DNA of 38,654 bases from a virus, in IMG/VR virus record IMGVR_UViG_3300048443_000082, positions 1-38,654 of that record; one strand, given 5' to 3'. This document shows positions 13,378-19,987 of the stretch, in pieces. The position numbers were made by a program, and so were the translations under genes. Positions within the stretch are counted from its first letter, which is position 1. Each line of letters starts with the position of its first letter. Under the pieces are notes generated by a model. That model was not told the DNA's origin. It did no database searches and saw only the letters and a list, made by a program, of their open reading frames with translations.

Positions 13378-13674
13378 ATGGAATTAACGCTCTTTAACAT
13401 TGCGACAGTAAAAACGAACTTTCCCGAAGCCGATTTCTGGCTGGTACGGAAAGGAAGTTTTAAAGAGGTTGGCAGGCCAACCAAAGAATACCACCCCGAG
13501 CGGATAGGTATTCAGGTTAGCCAGCCGCAAATAGCCCTTTCGGATTATTTGTATTACGTCTTAATGGCCCTGCACGGAGTTGGTTACTTTGAGCGCAGAG
13601 CCAAGGGAACATTAAGCCTTCAACATATTACTGTCAAAGATGTTGAGCAAATTAAATTGGAGGTGGGGCGCTAG
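13378..13674 (+). CDS. Small protein resembling part of a type I specificity domain
   Basis: A 98-aa protein from ATG 13378, with GGAG 8 bases upstream; a GTG at 13315 would include leader structure and is less likely. The pattern DFWLVRKGS...VG.PT.EY......QIALSDYLYYVLMALH..GYF...AKGT.S.QHITVKDVEQIKL recalls the end of a target-recognition domain of type I HsdS proteins. No methyltransferase or nuclease partner is in the window. It could be a DNA-binding regulator or an anti-restriction mimic. The resemblance is by eye and weak. Confidence 0.45.
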   Translation: MELTLFNIATVKTNFPEADFWLVRKGSFKEVGRPTKEYHPERIGIQVSQPQIALSDYLYYVLMALHGVGYFERRAKGTLSLQHITVKDVEQIKLEVGR

Positions 13675-13709
13675 TAGCCCCCCTTTTTTTAAGCAAGCAG
13701 GTACCAAAA

Positions 13710-14153
13710 ATGGAAATTCAGTTCGACGGTGAAAAACCCGTGTTACCAGGATTAAATGATCAGGCTAAGTTTGTGGCCCTGGCCCGCGCTAAAGAGATAT
13801 ACCAGGCAATCGAGGCCCTTTGCCAGAAGCCCAGCATTGATTTGCCTTTGCTGCTTAATGGGGAGCCGGTCAACGAAAGCGACTACCCCACCGCCCATTT
13901 GCTGGCTAAAGATAAAGGCTACGAGCCGCCCCACCCCGATCTGGTAAAAGCGTACTTTGACCAGTTAAAGGCGTATGACAGCCAATACACGGAGGCCGGG
14001 ATCGCCAAATTACTGGGCCTGTCCAACGGCCGTGCCATCCGGGGATTTAAATCTGGTGATCGTCCGGTACCGTTTGCGGTGTGGCGTCGGTTCCTGGTCG
14101 CGACCGGGCGCGCGCCGATAGATATGCCTGATATGGTCGGCTTTTTTAAATAG
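13710..14153 (+). CDS. Hypothetical protein with C-terminal HTH-like segment
   Basis: A 147-aa protein. Residues ~92-135 (TEAGIAKLLGLSNGRAIRGFKSGDRPVPFAVWRRFL) look like a Cro/XRE-type helix-turn-helix. The first 90 residues are helical and acidic, with no known domain. It follows the HsdS-like small gene in the operon behind the palindromic promoter, so it is a candidate for the protein that binds TAGGCTCAATGAGCCTA. That link is inference. Confidence 0.55.
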   Translation: MEIQFDGEKPVLPGLNDQAKFVALARAKEIYQAIEALCQKPSIDLPLLLNGEPVNESDYPTAHLLAKDKGYEPPHPDLVKAYFDQLKAYDSQYTEAGIAKLLGLSNGRAIRGFKSGDRPVPFAVWRRFLVATGRAPIDMPDMVGFFK

Positions 14154-14167
14154 CGTGACCGTCACAC
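14153..14167. promoter_or_regulatory. Near-palindrome GCGTGACCGTCACAC directly after a stop codon
   Basis: One base shorter and slightly degenerate relative to the perfect GTGTGACCGGTCACAC palindromes at 24654 and 25313. As there, it begins on the last base of a stop codon. Confidence 0.5.
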
Positions 14168-14188
14168 ATTGTTAAAGGAGATTGATAG

Positions 14189-14515
14189 ATGGCTTACGAA
14201 TGCAAACACGGTTTGATTTTGTACGGCACTTGTATGGAATGCGAAAAAGAAAGAGTATCAAACCTGAGAAATAGCCCTTATTACACCAGGGGCCAGCGGG
14301 CCGGGAAGATAAGCGAAGGCAAGCGCCTGGAAAATCCCTACCTGGCATCAGCCGGGGAAGCTTGGCAACTGGGGTTTGATGAAGCAAGCCGCGATAAAAC
14401 GCCCGCCAAAACCCAAAGCTACTACAAATTTTGTGTGGTGTGTGGCCAGGAAGAAGGGTTTCCAGAGTATGAAGGGCACGATCCGACGGATCACACCTGC
14501 TTTGTATGTAAATGA
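14189..14515 (+). CDS. Zinc-ribbon protein with Rmf-like centre (108 aa)
   Basis: Three parts: an N-terminal CKHG...GTCMEC pair (residues 5-18), a central segment RGQRAGKISEGKRLENPYLASAGEAWQLGFDEA style (residues 34-66) that follows the Rmf-like pattern, and a C-terminal CVVCG...HTCFVC pair (residues 82-107). The four Cys/His pairs suggest one or two zinc sites. AAGGAG precedes the ATG. Start of the same type (CKHN..CHEC) as the 22043 protein. Function unknown; RNA or ribosome binding is plausible. Confidence 0.55.
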   Translation: MAYECKHGLILYGTCMECEKERVSNLRNSPYYTRGQRAGKISEGKRLENPYLASAGEAWQLGFDEASRDKTPAKTQSYYKFCVVCGQEEGFPEYEGHDPTDHTCFVCK

Positions 14516-14608
14516 AGCTGAGAAGCCACTATTTAACATAATAGGGATTTCGCGCATAACCTTTTTCTGCTTTTTGGCCCTTCACAGAAAAACACCATCC
14601 TACCGTTT

Positions 14609-14645
14609 AAAAAAGCCTGTTTTCTCTTTAGAAAGCGGGCTTTTT
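14609..14645 (+). terminator. Terminator after the small-gene operon
   Basis: A long stem in which A-rich GCCTG pairs with CGGGC and TTTTCT pairs with AGAAAG, loop CTTT, followed by TTTTT. Apart from this and the minus-strand terminator at 14755 I see nothing in 14516-14797. Confidence 0.75.
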
Positions 14646-14754
14646 GCTATTGGTTAATATCACCACTTTATCGCAATAATGCCCGGCGTTTGCTTAGGGT
14701 TATAAAATTGGCTCAAGTGGTCAAAAGTTCATGTTATCCATTTAATACCAGGCA

Positions 14755-14779
14755 ATAAAAAAGGCCCTGAATAGGGCCT
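14755..14779 (-). terminator. Terminator of the minus-strand parA-side operon
   Basis: AGGCCCT / AGGGCCT stem, loop GAAT, with a run of A on the plus strand at 14755-14761 (T on the minus transcript). It ends the chain of small minus-strand genes. Confidence 0.8.
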
Positions 14780-14797
14780 GTCTGGTGCTTGTGTTTA

Positions 14798-15031
14798 TTA
14801 TCCGTAAGCCAGCATTCCTTGCTGCTCAATGTATTGTAACCGAGCTTCTATCGGGTCAAAGTTGGTATGGTACCGGGTGTTGTATTCTTCCACGGCATCT
14901 TCCAGGAACTGGTCCCATTTTTTAATGTCCACCCCGAACCCATGCGCTTTGGTAAATGTGGCATCGGCCCGGCGCGCCACTTCAATGGCGCGGGTGTAAT
15001 CGGTGGCTGGTTTGATAAAGTGGTTTTGCAT
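14798..15031 (-). CDS. Hypothetical protein (77 aa)
   Basis: Not recognised. Begins MQNHFIKPATDYTRAIEVARR; helical and charged, with a Tyr-rich middle (EEYNTRYHTNFDPIEARLQYIEQQ). Its ATG overlaps the stop of the upstream gene (ATGC/TAA shared at 15031), so it is translated as part of the minus-strand operon. Last gene before the terminator. Confidence 0.55.
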   Translation of the reverse strand: MQNHFIKPATDYTRAIEVARRADATFTKAHGFGVDIKKWDQFLEDAVEEYNTRYHTNFDPIEARLQYIEQQGMLAYG

Positions 15032-15213
15032 TATGCTTTCCCTGTCATGGTTAACTGTTTCAGGCCGTAGCGCACTTTATCCAGTGCGCTGTGGGTTTGT
15101 TGTATATCCTGGTCTGTTAGTCCCTTTTGTTTAAGGGTGTCTTCTTCGACGCTTTCATAAAGCTTATTCAGACTGGTCATTTCATCCTGGGTAAGAAAAA
15201 GAAGTTCAACCAA
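15031..15213 (-). CDS. Hypothetical protein (60 aa)
   Basis: Not recognised. Acidic helical protein (MVELLFLTQDEMTSLNKLYESVEEDTL..). Overlaps the genes on both sides by a few bases, a sign of a tightly coupled operon running from parA towards the terminator at 14755. Confidence 0.5.
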   Translation of the reverse strand: MVELLFLTQDEMTSLNKLYESVEEDTLKQKGLTDQDIQQTHSALDKVRYGLKQLTMTGKA

Positions 15214-15460
15214 CGGCCTGCACTCCTTCTGTACTTTTTACGGTCAGGTATTTACAGCCAAAGTCCGCCACTTTTACCCGGCATTCAATGGTATAAATCC
15301 CTTCCATTGGGCGGGGGTGATCGGGCAGGGCGTCCAGCCAGGCATCCGCCCCAAAGCGCTCTATATCCAGCGAAACCGCGTCGTATTCATCGTTTATCAG
15401 GGAGATAACACACACGCCATACAGGCCCACGCAAAGACTGACCGTGACATCCATGATCAT
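15206..15460 (-). CDS. Hypothetical protein (84 aa)
   Basis: Not recognised. Starts MIMDVTVSLCVGLYGVCVISLIND, which may be a beta-strand-rich or weakly hydrophobic N-terminus, followed by DAWLDALPDHPRPMEGIYTIECRV. The ATG overlaps the previous stop as TAATG, so translation is probably coupled to the 53-aa gene upstream. Confidence 0.5.
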   Translation of the reverse strand: MIMDVTVSLCVGLYGVCVISLINDEYDAVSLDIERFGADAWLDALPDHPRPMEGIYTIECRVKVADFGCKYLTVKSTEGVQAVG

Positions 15461-15621
15461 TAGGCCGCTCCTTTTATGTAATTGCTCAGCGCCACTTGCA
15501 CAAACCGCGAAGACATATTAATAAAGGCGGTTTGTTTCTCTTTGCTTAAATGAATAAAGTTAATTAGAGGACTGCTATAAATTTCGTTATACTCATGCTG
15601 TGACATAATTTTGCTACCCAT
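15460..15621 (-). CDS. Hypothetical protein (53 aa)
   Basis: Short gene, start MGSKIMSQHEYNEIYSSPLI, end ..FVQVALSNYIKGAA. A second in-frame ATG (residue 6) is possible. It links the RHH gene to the 84-aa gene: its stop shares a base with the next start (TAATG). A large hairpin ends 15 bases before the ATG. No family recognised. Confidence 0.45.
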   Translation of the reverse strand: MGSKIMSQHEYNEIYSSPLINFIHLSKEKQTAFINMSSRFVQVALSNYIKGAA

Positions 15622-15636
15622 AGTTAAATTGTGTTG

Positions 15637-15666
15637 GGCGGCCGAAAGGTGAGAGAGTCGGCCGCC
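15637..15666 (-). other. Large stem-loop between the RHH gene and the 53-aa gene
   Basis: GGCGGCCGA and TCGGCCGCC form a perfect 9-bp stem with a 12-nt loop. No T tract follows, so it is not a normal terminator. It could protect the 3' end of the par message, control the next gene's translation, or be a protein-binding site. Confidence 0.5.
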
Positions 15667-15681
15667 GTCCTTCTTGTTGTA

Positions 15682-15924
15682 TCAGCCGCCTTTATGCTGG
15701 CGATACAAATCAAACGATTCTTTTAAAATATCCGTCATGCTGACATCATTCATTGCCGCCAGTGTGCGGTATTGTTTCCTAAACTCTGCGCTAACCTTAA
15801 AATTCATTGGCACCAGTTCGCTGGGTTCTGGCTTCTCCAGGTTGCCACCACTGGCGCTGGATTCTTCCGCCGTCGGTGGGCCAGGTAGTGTTTTTTTCTT
15901 AGCGGGCTTTCGAATATCAACCAT
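15682..15924 (-). CDS. Ribbon-helix-helix partition partner (ParB/ParG-like)
   Basis: An 80-aa protein with a flexible, Lys/Pro-rich N-terminus (residues 1-38) and a ribbon-helix-helix at 40-78 (MNFKVSAEFRKQYRTLAAMNDVSMTDILKESFDLY). This is the layout of small centromere-binding proteins of type Ib partition systems such as ParG, where the tail stimulates the ParA ATPase. It lies 33 bases downstream of parA on the same strand. Probably binds the centromere and represses the par promoter. Confidence 0.7.
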   Translation of the reverse strand: MVDIRKPAKKKTLPGPPTAEESSASGGNLEKPEPSELVPMNFKVSAEFRKQYRTLAAMNDVSMTDILKESFDLYRQHKGG

Positions 15925-15957
15925 GGTTACACCTTCTTTAAATCGTTAATTAAGTAA

Positions 15958-16605
15958 TTATTTATCTGTAATTGCGCCCAGGCGATCTACAATGGACTGG
16001 ACGTACACCCCGGCTTTTTCTCTAACTGACTTGTGCGCCGCTTCACAAATAGATTTCCCCTGGTTGTGGGCATCCGCATAACTTTGCTTTTCTTCGACGG
16101 AGCCATCCAGGATATAAAAACCCGTTTTCCCCAGGTAATCGTGGGCGGCATCAAATGCGGCCTTGCTGTTACTGGCCCGACACAAACCAAACGCGATTTT
16201 GTCCATGGCCACGCCGTGTTTGTTAACCAGGTTATGGGCCATTAATACGGCGGGGGTTAAATCATCCAGGGTTAACCCGGTGGGGATAATAAACAGATCG
16301 GATGCCTGGGCAATTTCGACCGTTTTCTGGCTGGCTTTTGCGCCGCCATCTAAAATAAGTAAATCAGTGTGAGGAACGGCTTTTAATGCCTGGTCTACGG
16401 TGCCGAACGGCTCCACCGCTACCACGGGGGTAACGCCATTGGTTAAGCGCAATTGTTGCCATTTCACACAAGTTAATTGCTCTAAATCCATATCACCGAT
16501 TTTTACATCCCAACCGGCGCGCGCGTATTCTGTGGCCAGCGCCCGGCATGTGGTAGATTTGCCGACACCGCCTTTTTGCTGGCCAACGCCAATGATATAA
16601 CCCAT
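15958..16605 (-). CDS. parA: ParA-family partition ATPase (type Ib)
   Basis: A 215-aa protein. It has the deviant Walker A KGGVGKST at residues 11-18 with the signature Lys11, a DMD Walker A' segment at 38-40, and DLLILDGG (Walker B region) at 81-88. Small size without an N-terminal HTH puts it with type Ib ParA/ParF, which pair with RHH proteins, and one is adjacent. It positions plasmid copies before division. Its promoter carries a CI-type operator. Strong evidence that the prophage is maintained as a plasmid. Confidence 0.88.
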   Translation of the reverse strand: MGYIIGVGQQKGGVGKSTTCRALATEYARAGWDVKIGDMDLEQLTCVKWQQLRLTNGVTPVVAVEPFGTVDQALKAVPHTDLLILDGGAKASQKTVEIAQASDLFIIPTGLTLDDLTPAVLMAHNLVNKHGVAMDKIAFGLCRASNSKAAFDAAHDYLGKTGFYILDGSVEEKQSYADAHNQGKSICEAAHKSVREKAGVYVQSIVDRLGAITDK

Positions 16606-16607
16606 TT

Positions 16608-16640
16608 AATAACCCTTATTGTAGTGGTGAGAGGGTTATT
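16608..16640. promoter_or_regulatory. 9-bp inverted repeat in front of parA
   Basis: AATAACCCT (16608-16616) and AGGGTTATT (16632-16640) flank 15 bases between the parA promoter and its ATG. This is a candidate operator or centromere for the RHH partner. The AAGGG of the left arm may also serve as the parA Shine-Dalgarno on the minus strand. Confidence 0.5.
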
Positions 16641-16669
16641 ATTGTATTAACACTTTTAGTGGAAAACAA
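16641..16669 (-). promoter_or_regulatory. parA promoter with CI-type operator in the spacer
   Basis: Minus strand: -35 TTGTTT (16664-16669), 17-bp spacer, -10 TACAAT (16641-16646). The operator ACACTTTTAGTGG (16650-16662) fills the spacer. Confidence 0.65.
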
Positions 16670-16676
16670 GAAAATA

Positions 16677-16725
16677 ATAAAGAAATAACGAAAAAGTTAA
16701 TTATTTATTTCATTATTTCTTTATC
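16677..16725. repeat. AT-rich inverted repeat and 23-bp repeat, copy 2
   Basis: ATAAAGAAATAA (16677-16688) and TTATTTCTTTAT (16713-16724) are perfect 12-bp inverted copies. The 23 bases 16703-16725 are identical to 11586-11608. The element lies between the LuxR-type gene's end and the parA promoter. Confidence 0.7.
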
Positions 16726-16730
16726 GGTAT

Positions 16731-17123
16731 TTAAGCGTAGTTGCGGCCGCCTGCGCGCTGGCTTTTTACCAGGCGAGTGGTTTGGGGTCGGTGATTGGTG
16801 CGGTTGGGGCGTCGTAAGCGCATGAAGTCATCCCCGCCCGATTGAATGCAGGAAAGGACGCACAAAAACAAACAAAGTAAACGCGGAGCCAGGACGCCGA
16901 GCAAAAACGCCCGGCTGATCGCATGGGTTTTGTTTTTGGCGTTCAGCTTCTGATTTATCCGGGTTTCGACAAAGCGTATCTGGTCGCGGTGAATCCCGGC
17001 CGCCGTGGCAATATCCCCGGCGGTTTGTCCGTCTGCCAGCCCTACCAGTACCGTTAGTTCCTGGGTGTTTAACTGGTGCCCTGGGTGGGCGATAACATCT
17101 TTTCCCTTGATGTCTAATTGCAT
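16731..17123 (-). CDS. LuxR/GerE-type HTH protein with hydrophobic segment (130 aa)
   Basis: Residues ~18-75 fit a GerE-type HTH (LNTQELTVLVGLADGQTAGDIATAAGIHRDQIRFVETRINQKL pattern, starting with an L..qE..vl...a.G.t..eIA). A hydrophobic stretch (~78-95, Leu/Cys-rich) follows, and then a basic tail rich in Arg and Asn. No autoinducer domain is present. A small DNA-binding protein, possibly membrane-tethered, in the immunity operon. Co-directional with the 90-aa gene, 1 base apart. Confidence 0.6.
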   Translation of the reverse strand: MQLDIKGKDVIAHPGHQLNTQELTVLVGLADGQTAGDIATAAGIHRDQIRFVETRINQKLNAKNKTHAISRAFLLGVLAPRLLCLFLCVLSCIQSGGDDFMRLRRPNRTNHRPQTTRLVKSQRAGGRNYA

Positions 17124-17124
17124 G

Positions 17125-17397
17125 TTACTGGCCCTGGTCGTTTAATTCGGCTATCAAAAAGGATAGCTGGCCCAGGTGGCCTTTTATCTGTGTGGCCAGG
17201 TTGGCCAGGCTGTGTAAATCTTCCGGGTCGATATCGCCGTCAGTTATCGCCTTTTCAGCAATAGCCTGCAGCCCCACGGCCTGGGCTTTTATCATGCTTA
17301 CATTGTCATACAGCATCGTTTGACGAGATTCGGGGACCACAATTAACTGTTGTTGGGTGGCGATTTCGACAATATGAGAAAGTTGGGTATTACACAT
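17125..17397 (-). CDS. Hypothetical protein in the immunity region (90 aa)
   Basis: Not recognised. Helical, with ESRQTMLYDNVSMIKAQAVGLQAIAEKA then an acidic DGDIDPEDLHSL segment and ATQIKGHLGQLSFLIAELND. First gene of a minus-strand pair with the LuxR-type gene. Its upstream region carries three CI-type operators, so it should be controlled by the repressor. Similar short helical proteins with an E..I..AL layout occur beside phage repressors, but no function is assigned. Confidence 0.55.
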   Translation of the reverse strand: MCNTQLSHIVEIATQQQLIVVPESRQTMLYDNVSMIKAQAVGLQAIAEKAITDGDIDPEDLHSLANLATQIKGHLGQLSFLIAELNDQGQ

Positions 17398-17426
17398 AAT
17401 AGGGTAGGCCTTTATTAATATCTATT

Positions 17427-17479
17427 ACACTATAAGTGGAAACTACCACTAATCGTGTAATATTTACAACTATTAGTGT
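17427..17479. promoter_or_regulatory. Three CI-type operators upstream of the 90-aa gene
   Basis: ACACTATAAGTGG (17427-17439), CCACTAATCGTGT (17446-17458) and the half-site CAACTATTAGTGT (17467-17479). Spacings are 19 and 21 bases, close to two turns, as in lambda-like operator triplets. Confidence 0.7.
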
Positions 17480-17535
17480 AAAAAAAACCGACAAAAAAAC
17501 CGCTTTCGCGGCTTTAATGGGGTGAATCGGTTGGC

Positions 17536-18174
17536 TTACAGGCTCCGGCTGACCCTGATAACCCGCCCGATAATAATAATATCGTCTAGGCTGACTTTGG
17601 TATCTGGCTGAATATCCTTGTTATTGGCCTGCAGTGTAAACGTACTGTCTGGCTCTGGCCGTATTCTGCGTAACCAGATGCTACCGCGCACCATAATGGC
17701 AAAAATATTGGTATACAGTGGGGTGGTTTCCCCGCGATTAATCAAGACTTCATCGCCTTTTTCAATGTCGCCGGTCATTGCATCGTCCGGGGCGTAAATA
17801 TTCATCAGCACATTGTGATCAAGGCGGGCACGTTCCAGGTAATCTTTGCTTAGTGCGGTATCCAGGCACGGGTCCCGAACATCCACCAAACTGCCCCTAA
17901 CTTCGATGGTCATTTTGCCAGGGCAGATAAAGTCCTGGCCATTAAGTAATTTAAAATCACGGTCGGACCAGCCCACGATATATTCGGGCGTCACGCCAAA
18001 GACCCTGGCGGCGCTTTCCACTTCGGGATAGCGCGGGATTCTTATGCCCTGTTCCCAATTTCCATAGGTGGACGGGGTAACCCCGATTTGCTCCGCCGCT
18101 TCCCGGATTTTCAGTTCTTTTTCGTCGCGTAATTTTCTTAGGCGGCGCTTGATGATGTCCTTAGTGTTTCTCAT
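17536..18174 (-). CDS. CI-like repressor with degenerate S24 peptidase domain
   Basis: A 212-aa protein. N-terminal HTH at ~20-65 (LKIREAAEQIGVTPSTYGNWEQGIRIP). The C-terminal domain is LexA/S24-like: DDAMTGDIEKGDEVLINRG aligns with the family's 'SM..i..GD.v.v', and FAIMVRGSIWLRRI aligns with the 'Kr' motif. The catalytic Ser is Ala132 and the catalytic Lys is Arg169, so RecA-stimulated self-cleavage should not work. The domain probably only dimerises. It presumably keeps lysogeny by binding ACAC-N5-GTGT sites around it. Divergent from the Cro-like gene, as expected. Confidence 0.88.
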   Translation of the reverse strand: MRNTKDIIKRRLRKLRDEKELKIREAAEQIGVTPSTYGNWEQGIRIPRYPEVESAARVFGVTPEYIVGWSDRDFKLLNGQDFICPGKMTIEVRGSLVDVRDPCLDTALSKDYLERARLDHNVLMNIYAPDDAMTGDIEKGDEVLINRGETTPLYTNIFAIMVRGSIWLRRIRPEPDSTFTLQANNKDIQPDTKVSLDDIIIIGRVIRVSRSL

Positions 18175-18314
18175 GGTTACAAGTCCTTTTGCATTGCCGT
18201 GCTGGCTGGGTTAACCGAGTCATACATAAATACCTTATCCGGGGGGCGCAAAAAGGGCCGCCCCATGTTTGCGTCCCAGAGTAAATAATAAACCGTAAAT
18301 TATATTATCTTTAA

Positions 18315-18343
18315 TGATTACACTTTAAGTGGATGTTTATCAA
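18315..18343 (-). promoter_or_regulatory. Repressor promoter with operator
   Basis: Minus strand: -35 TTGATA (18338-18343), 17-bp spacer, -10 TAATCA (18315-18320). Operator ACACTTTAAGTGG (18320-18332) overlaps the spacer. It would transcribe the CI-like gene with a leader of about 135 bases. Confidence 0.55.
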
Positions 18344-18402
18344 TCTAAAACAACTTTAAAGTAAAAAAAATATACAAAAGACTATGTTTATACTTTCAAA
18401 TA

Positions 18403-18435
18403 ACACTAAAAGTGTTAAATTAACACTACAGGTGT
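18403..18435. promoter_or_regulatory. Two operators in front of the Cro-like gene
   Basis: ACACTAAAAGTGT (18403-18415, perfect) and ACACTACAGGTGT (18423-18435), 20 bases apart, 17 bases before the cro ATG. A TTAAAT at 18415-18420 may be the -10 of the rightward promoter; I could not settle a -35. Confidence 0.75.
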
Positions 18436-18451
18436 TTAAGTTTGGTTTTGT

Positions 18452-18664
18452 ATGGATTTTAAAGATTGGGTAAAGGGTGTGGGCGGCGTGAATAACGCAG
18501 CGCAAATATTAGGCGAAAAGCCGCGCACCGTGCGTTCCTGGTTCTACTCTGAAAAACCCCCCCGCTTTGAGGCGGCGGTTAAAATTGTATCGCGCACACC
18601 ACTGGATTTTAACGCCCTTTACAACCCCTTTATGACAATGAAAACAACAGGTAAGAGCGAATGA
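18452..18664 (+). CDS. Cro-like regulator
   Basis: A 70-aa protein with a compact HTH: WVKGVGGVNNAAQILGEKPRTVRSWFYSEKPPRFEAAVKIV. Size, divergent position opposite the CI-like gene and the operators between them make it the lytic partner of the switch. It heads the rightward early operon; the stop overlaps the next gene by 4 bases. Confidence 0.75.
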   Translation: MDFKDWVKGVGGVNNAAQILGEKPRTVRSWFYSEKPPRFEAAVKIVSRTPLDFNALYNPFMTMKTTGKSE

Positions 18665-19068
18665 TTATTATCGGTGTGGTAGGGAATAACGCAAAGCGCA
18701 ATGCGTCAGTATTTGAGCATATCAAAAAGGATGTGGGCGAAGATGTCCAGGTCGTGGAGGTTGGGCGCTGGCTGGGTAATCCAGAACTGTGTAAAGCCAA
18801 GTATTTTCGCGATCAGCTTGCCCGGTTGAAACAAGAGGGTTTTAACGGTGTGGTGGTGTTTACCCGTGTGCTTTTCCATGAAGAATTTGCCGCGCTGGCC
18901 GCAAAGGGTGGGGTTATGTGGCATATGGTGACTGGGGTGTCTGATTGCATCCCCATTCGCCTGGGGGTCGATAAATTGGTGTCTATTTTTTACCTGGCGA
19001 ACCGCCCGCATTACCTGACCCCCGGCCTGGCCCTGGACGAAACCCTGGCGCAAGGTATCCGCCGGTGA
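18661..19068 (+). CDS. Hypothetical protein, faintly like phage dNMP kinases
   Basis: A 135-aa protein beginning MIIIGVVGNNAKRNASVFEHI, a beta-loop-helix start like a nucleotide-binding fold but without the GK(S/T) of a P-loop. The segment VVVFTRVLFHEEFAALAAKGGVMWHMV resembles the 'NEA..i...GG..w.v' part of deoxynucleotide monophosphate kinase-like proteins. If related, the ATP site is lost. Part of the early operon; overlaps its neighbours by 4 bases on each side. Confidence 0.4.
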   Translation: MIIIGVVGNNAKRNASVFEHIKKDVGEDVQVVEVGRWLGNPELCKAKYFRDQLARLKQEGFNGVVVFTRVLFHEEFAALAAKGGVMWHMVTGVSDCIPIRLGVDKLVSIFYLANRPHYLTPGLALDETLAQGIRR

Positions 19069-19283
19069 GTTTAGCCAAAGGGGCGGGCATGTTGTGTAAC
19101 AACCCCGCTTTTCGGGCGTTTTTGTCCCAGGAATTAAACCAGTGTGTCGATACTCCGGCCAAAGCGGCCGAGGTGGTGCGCTGTATCTGCCAGGTGAAAA
19201 GCCGGACGCAGCTAAATACAAACCTTGAGGCCGCCAATGTGTGGCGGTCCCTGGTCGCTGAATTTAATCGGTCAAAAGGGTAA
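19065..19283 (+). CDS. Hypothetical protein (72 aa)
   Basis: GTG start overlapping the previous stop (GTGA). Two Cys near each end and a C-terminal 'VVRCICQVKSRTQLNTNLEAANVW' stretch. Helical small protein of the early region; family not recognised. Confidence 0.5.
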   Translation: MSLAKGAGMLCNNPAFRAFLSQELNQCVDTPAKAAEVVRCICQVKSRTQLNTNLEAANVWRSLVAEFNRSKG

Positions 19284-19288
19284 GCGTT

Positions 19289-19717
19289 ATGGCCCGCCGT
19301 CGCACGGAACTGGATACGTTACTGGATGCCTGGGCGGTATGGCTGGCCAGCGGTGGCGACTTTATTAATGGCGGCCAAACCATGCTGGCCAAAATGATAG
19401 ACAACCACGGCCATTTAACGTTTGGCAGCGGCCCCAGCGGTCCCACCGACGGAATAGAAAGCCAGATAGAGGCATCGGTCAGCGCGCTGGCTGTAGGCAA
19501 TGTCCTGGCGGCGGATATTCTGCGCCTGGAGTATGACGCCGGGTTTTCCTGGGTGTTAAAGCGCCGAGGCTTACGCCGCTATGACCCGCGCTATGTCACC
19601 CAGGCCGACAAAGCCCGCTTATTAAAGGTATCCCACCGCACCTACCTGCGCCATTTAAAAACGGCCCGGCAACAGGTGTCGGATGATTTGCAGCAACAAA
19701 GGCAGCGTTATGTTTAA
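19289..19717 (+). CDS. Q-like antitermination or late regulator
   Basis: A 142-aa protein. The N-terminus MARRRTELDTLLDAWAVW and the C-terminal HTH-like segment DKARLLKVSHRTYLRHLKTARQQV fit small phage proteins of the Q/RinA/ArpU type, which act on late promoters, often through a sigma-region-4-like helix pair. Position downstream of cro and upstream of the lysis and virion genes supports this. The likely target is the late region at 25.3-25.6 kb. Assignment is by pattern. Confidence 0.5.
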   Translation: MARRRTELDTLLDAWAVWLASGGDFINGGQTMLAKMIDNHGHLTFGSGPSGPTDGIESQIEASVSALAVGNVLAADILRLEYDAGFSWVLKRRGLRRYDPRYVTQADKARLLKVSHRTYLRHLKTARQQVSDDLQQQRQRYV

Positions 19718-19979
19718 AAAAATCCTATCCCGTTTTGCAAAGCGTCCCCAAACGCCCCCCGGCGAACCCGTCGGACCTTACCTGGTGCTGTCCTGGGAGG
19801 CGGTTAATAACTCGCTAGGCAAAACCCAGCTGGCCACACTAGAAACCCTGATCACCCAGGTGGTAGAAAACGCGCCCCAGGACGCCCACCAAAATTTGGT
19901 GGTAATGAAAATGCCCGCCGAGACATCGCGCCAGCTTATTGACCTGGCCACCGCCCCGGCCCCCTTAGTCCGCCATTAA
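19710..19979 (+). CDS. Hypothetical protein (89 aa)
   Basis: ATG at 19710 overlaps the end of the Q-like gene by 8 bases; an earlier in-frame start would lie deeper inside it. Basic N-terminus (MFKKILSRFAKRPQTPP), then a helical region TQLATLETLITQVVENAPQ. Not recognised. Confidence 0.5.
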   Translation: MFKKILSRFAKRPQTPPGEPVGPYLVLSWEAVNNSLGKTQLATLETLITQVVENAPQDAHQNLVVMKMPAETSRQLIDLATAPAPLVRH

Positions 19980-19987
19980 GGAAACGT

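Noticed and set aside
14376-14657. 93-codon ORF over the end of the 14189 gene and its terminator
   Set aside because: It is out of frame with a better-supported Cys-rich protein and runs through the terminator hairpin.
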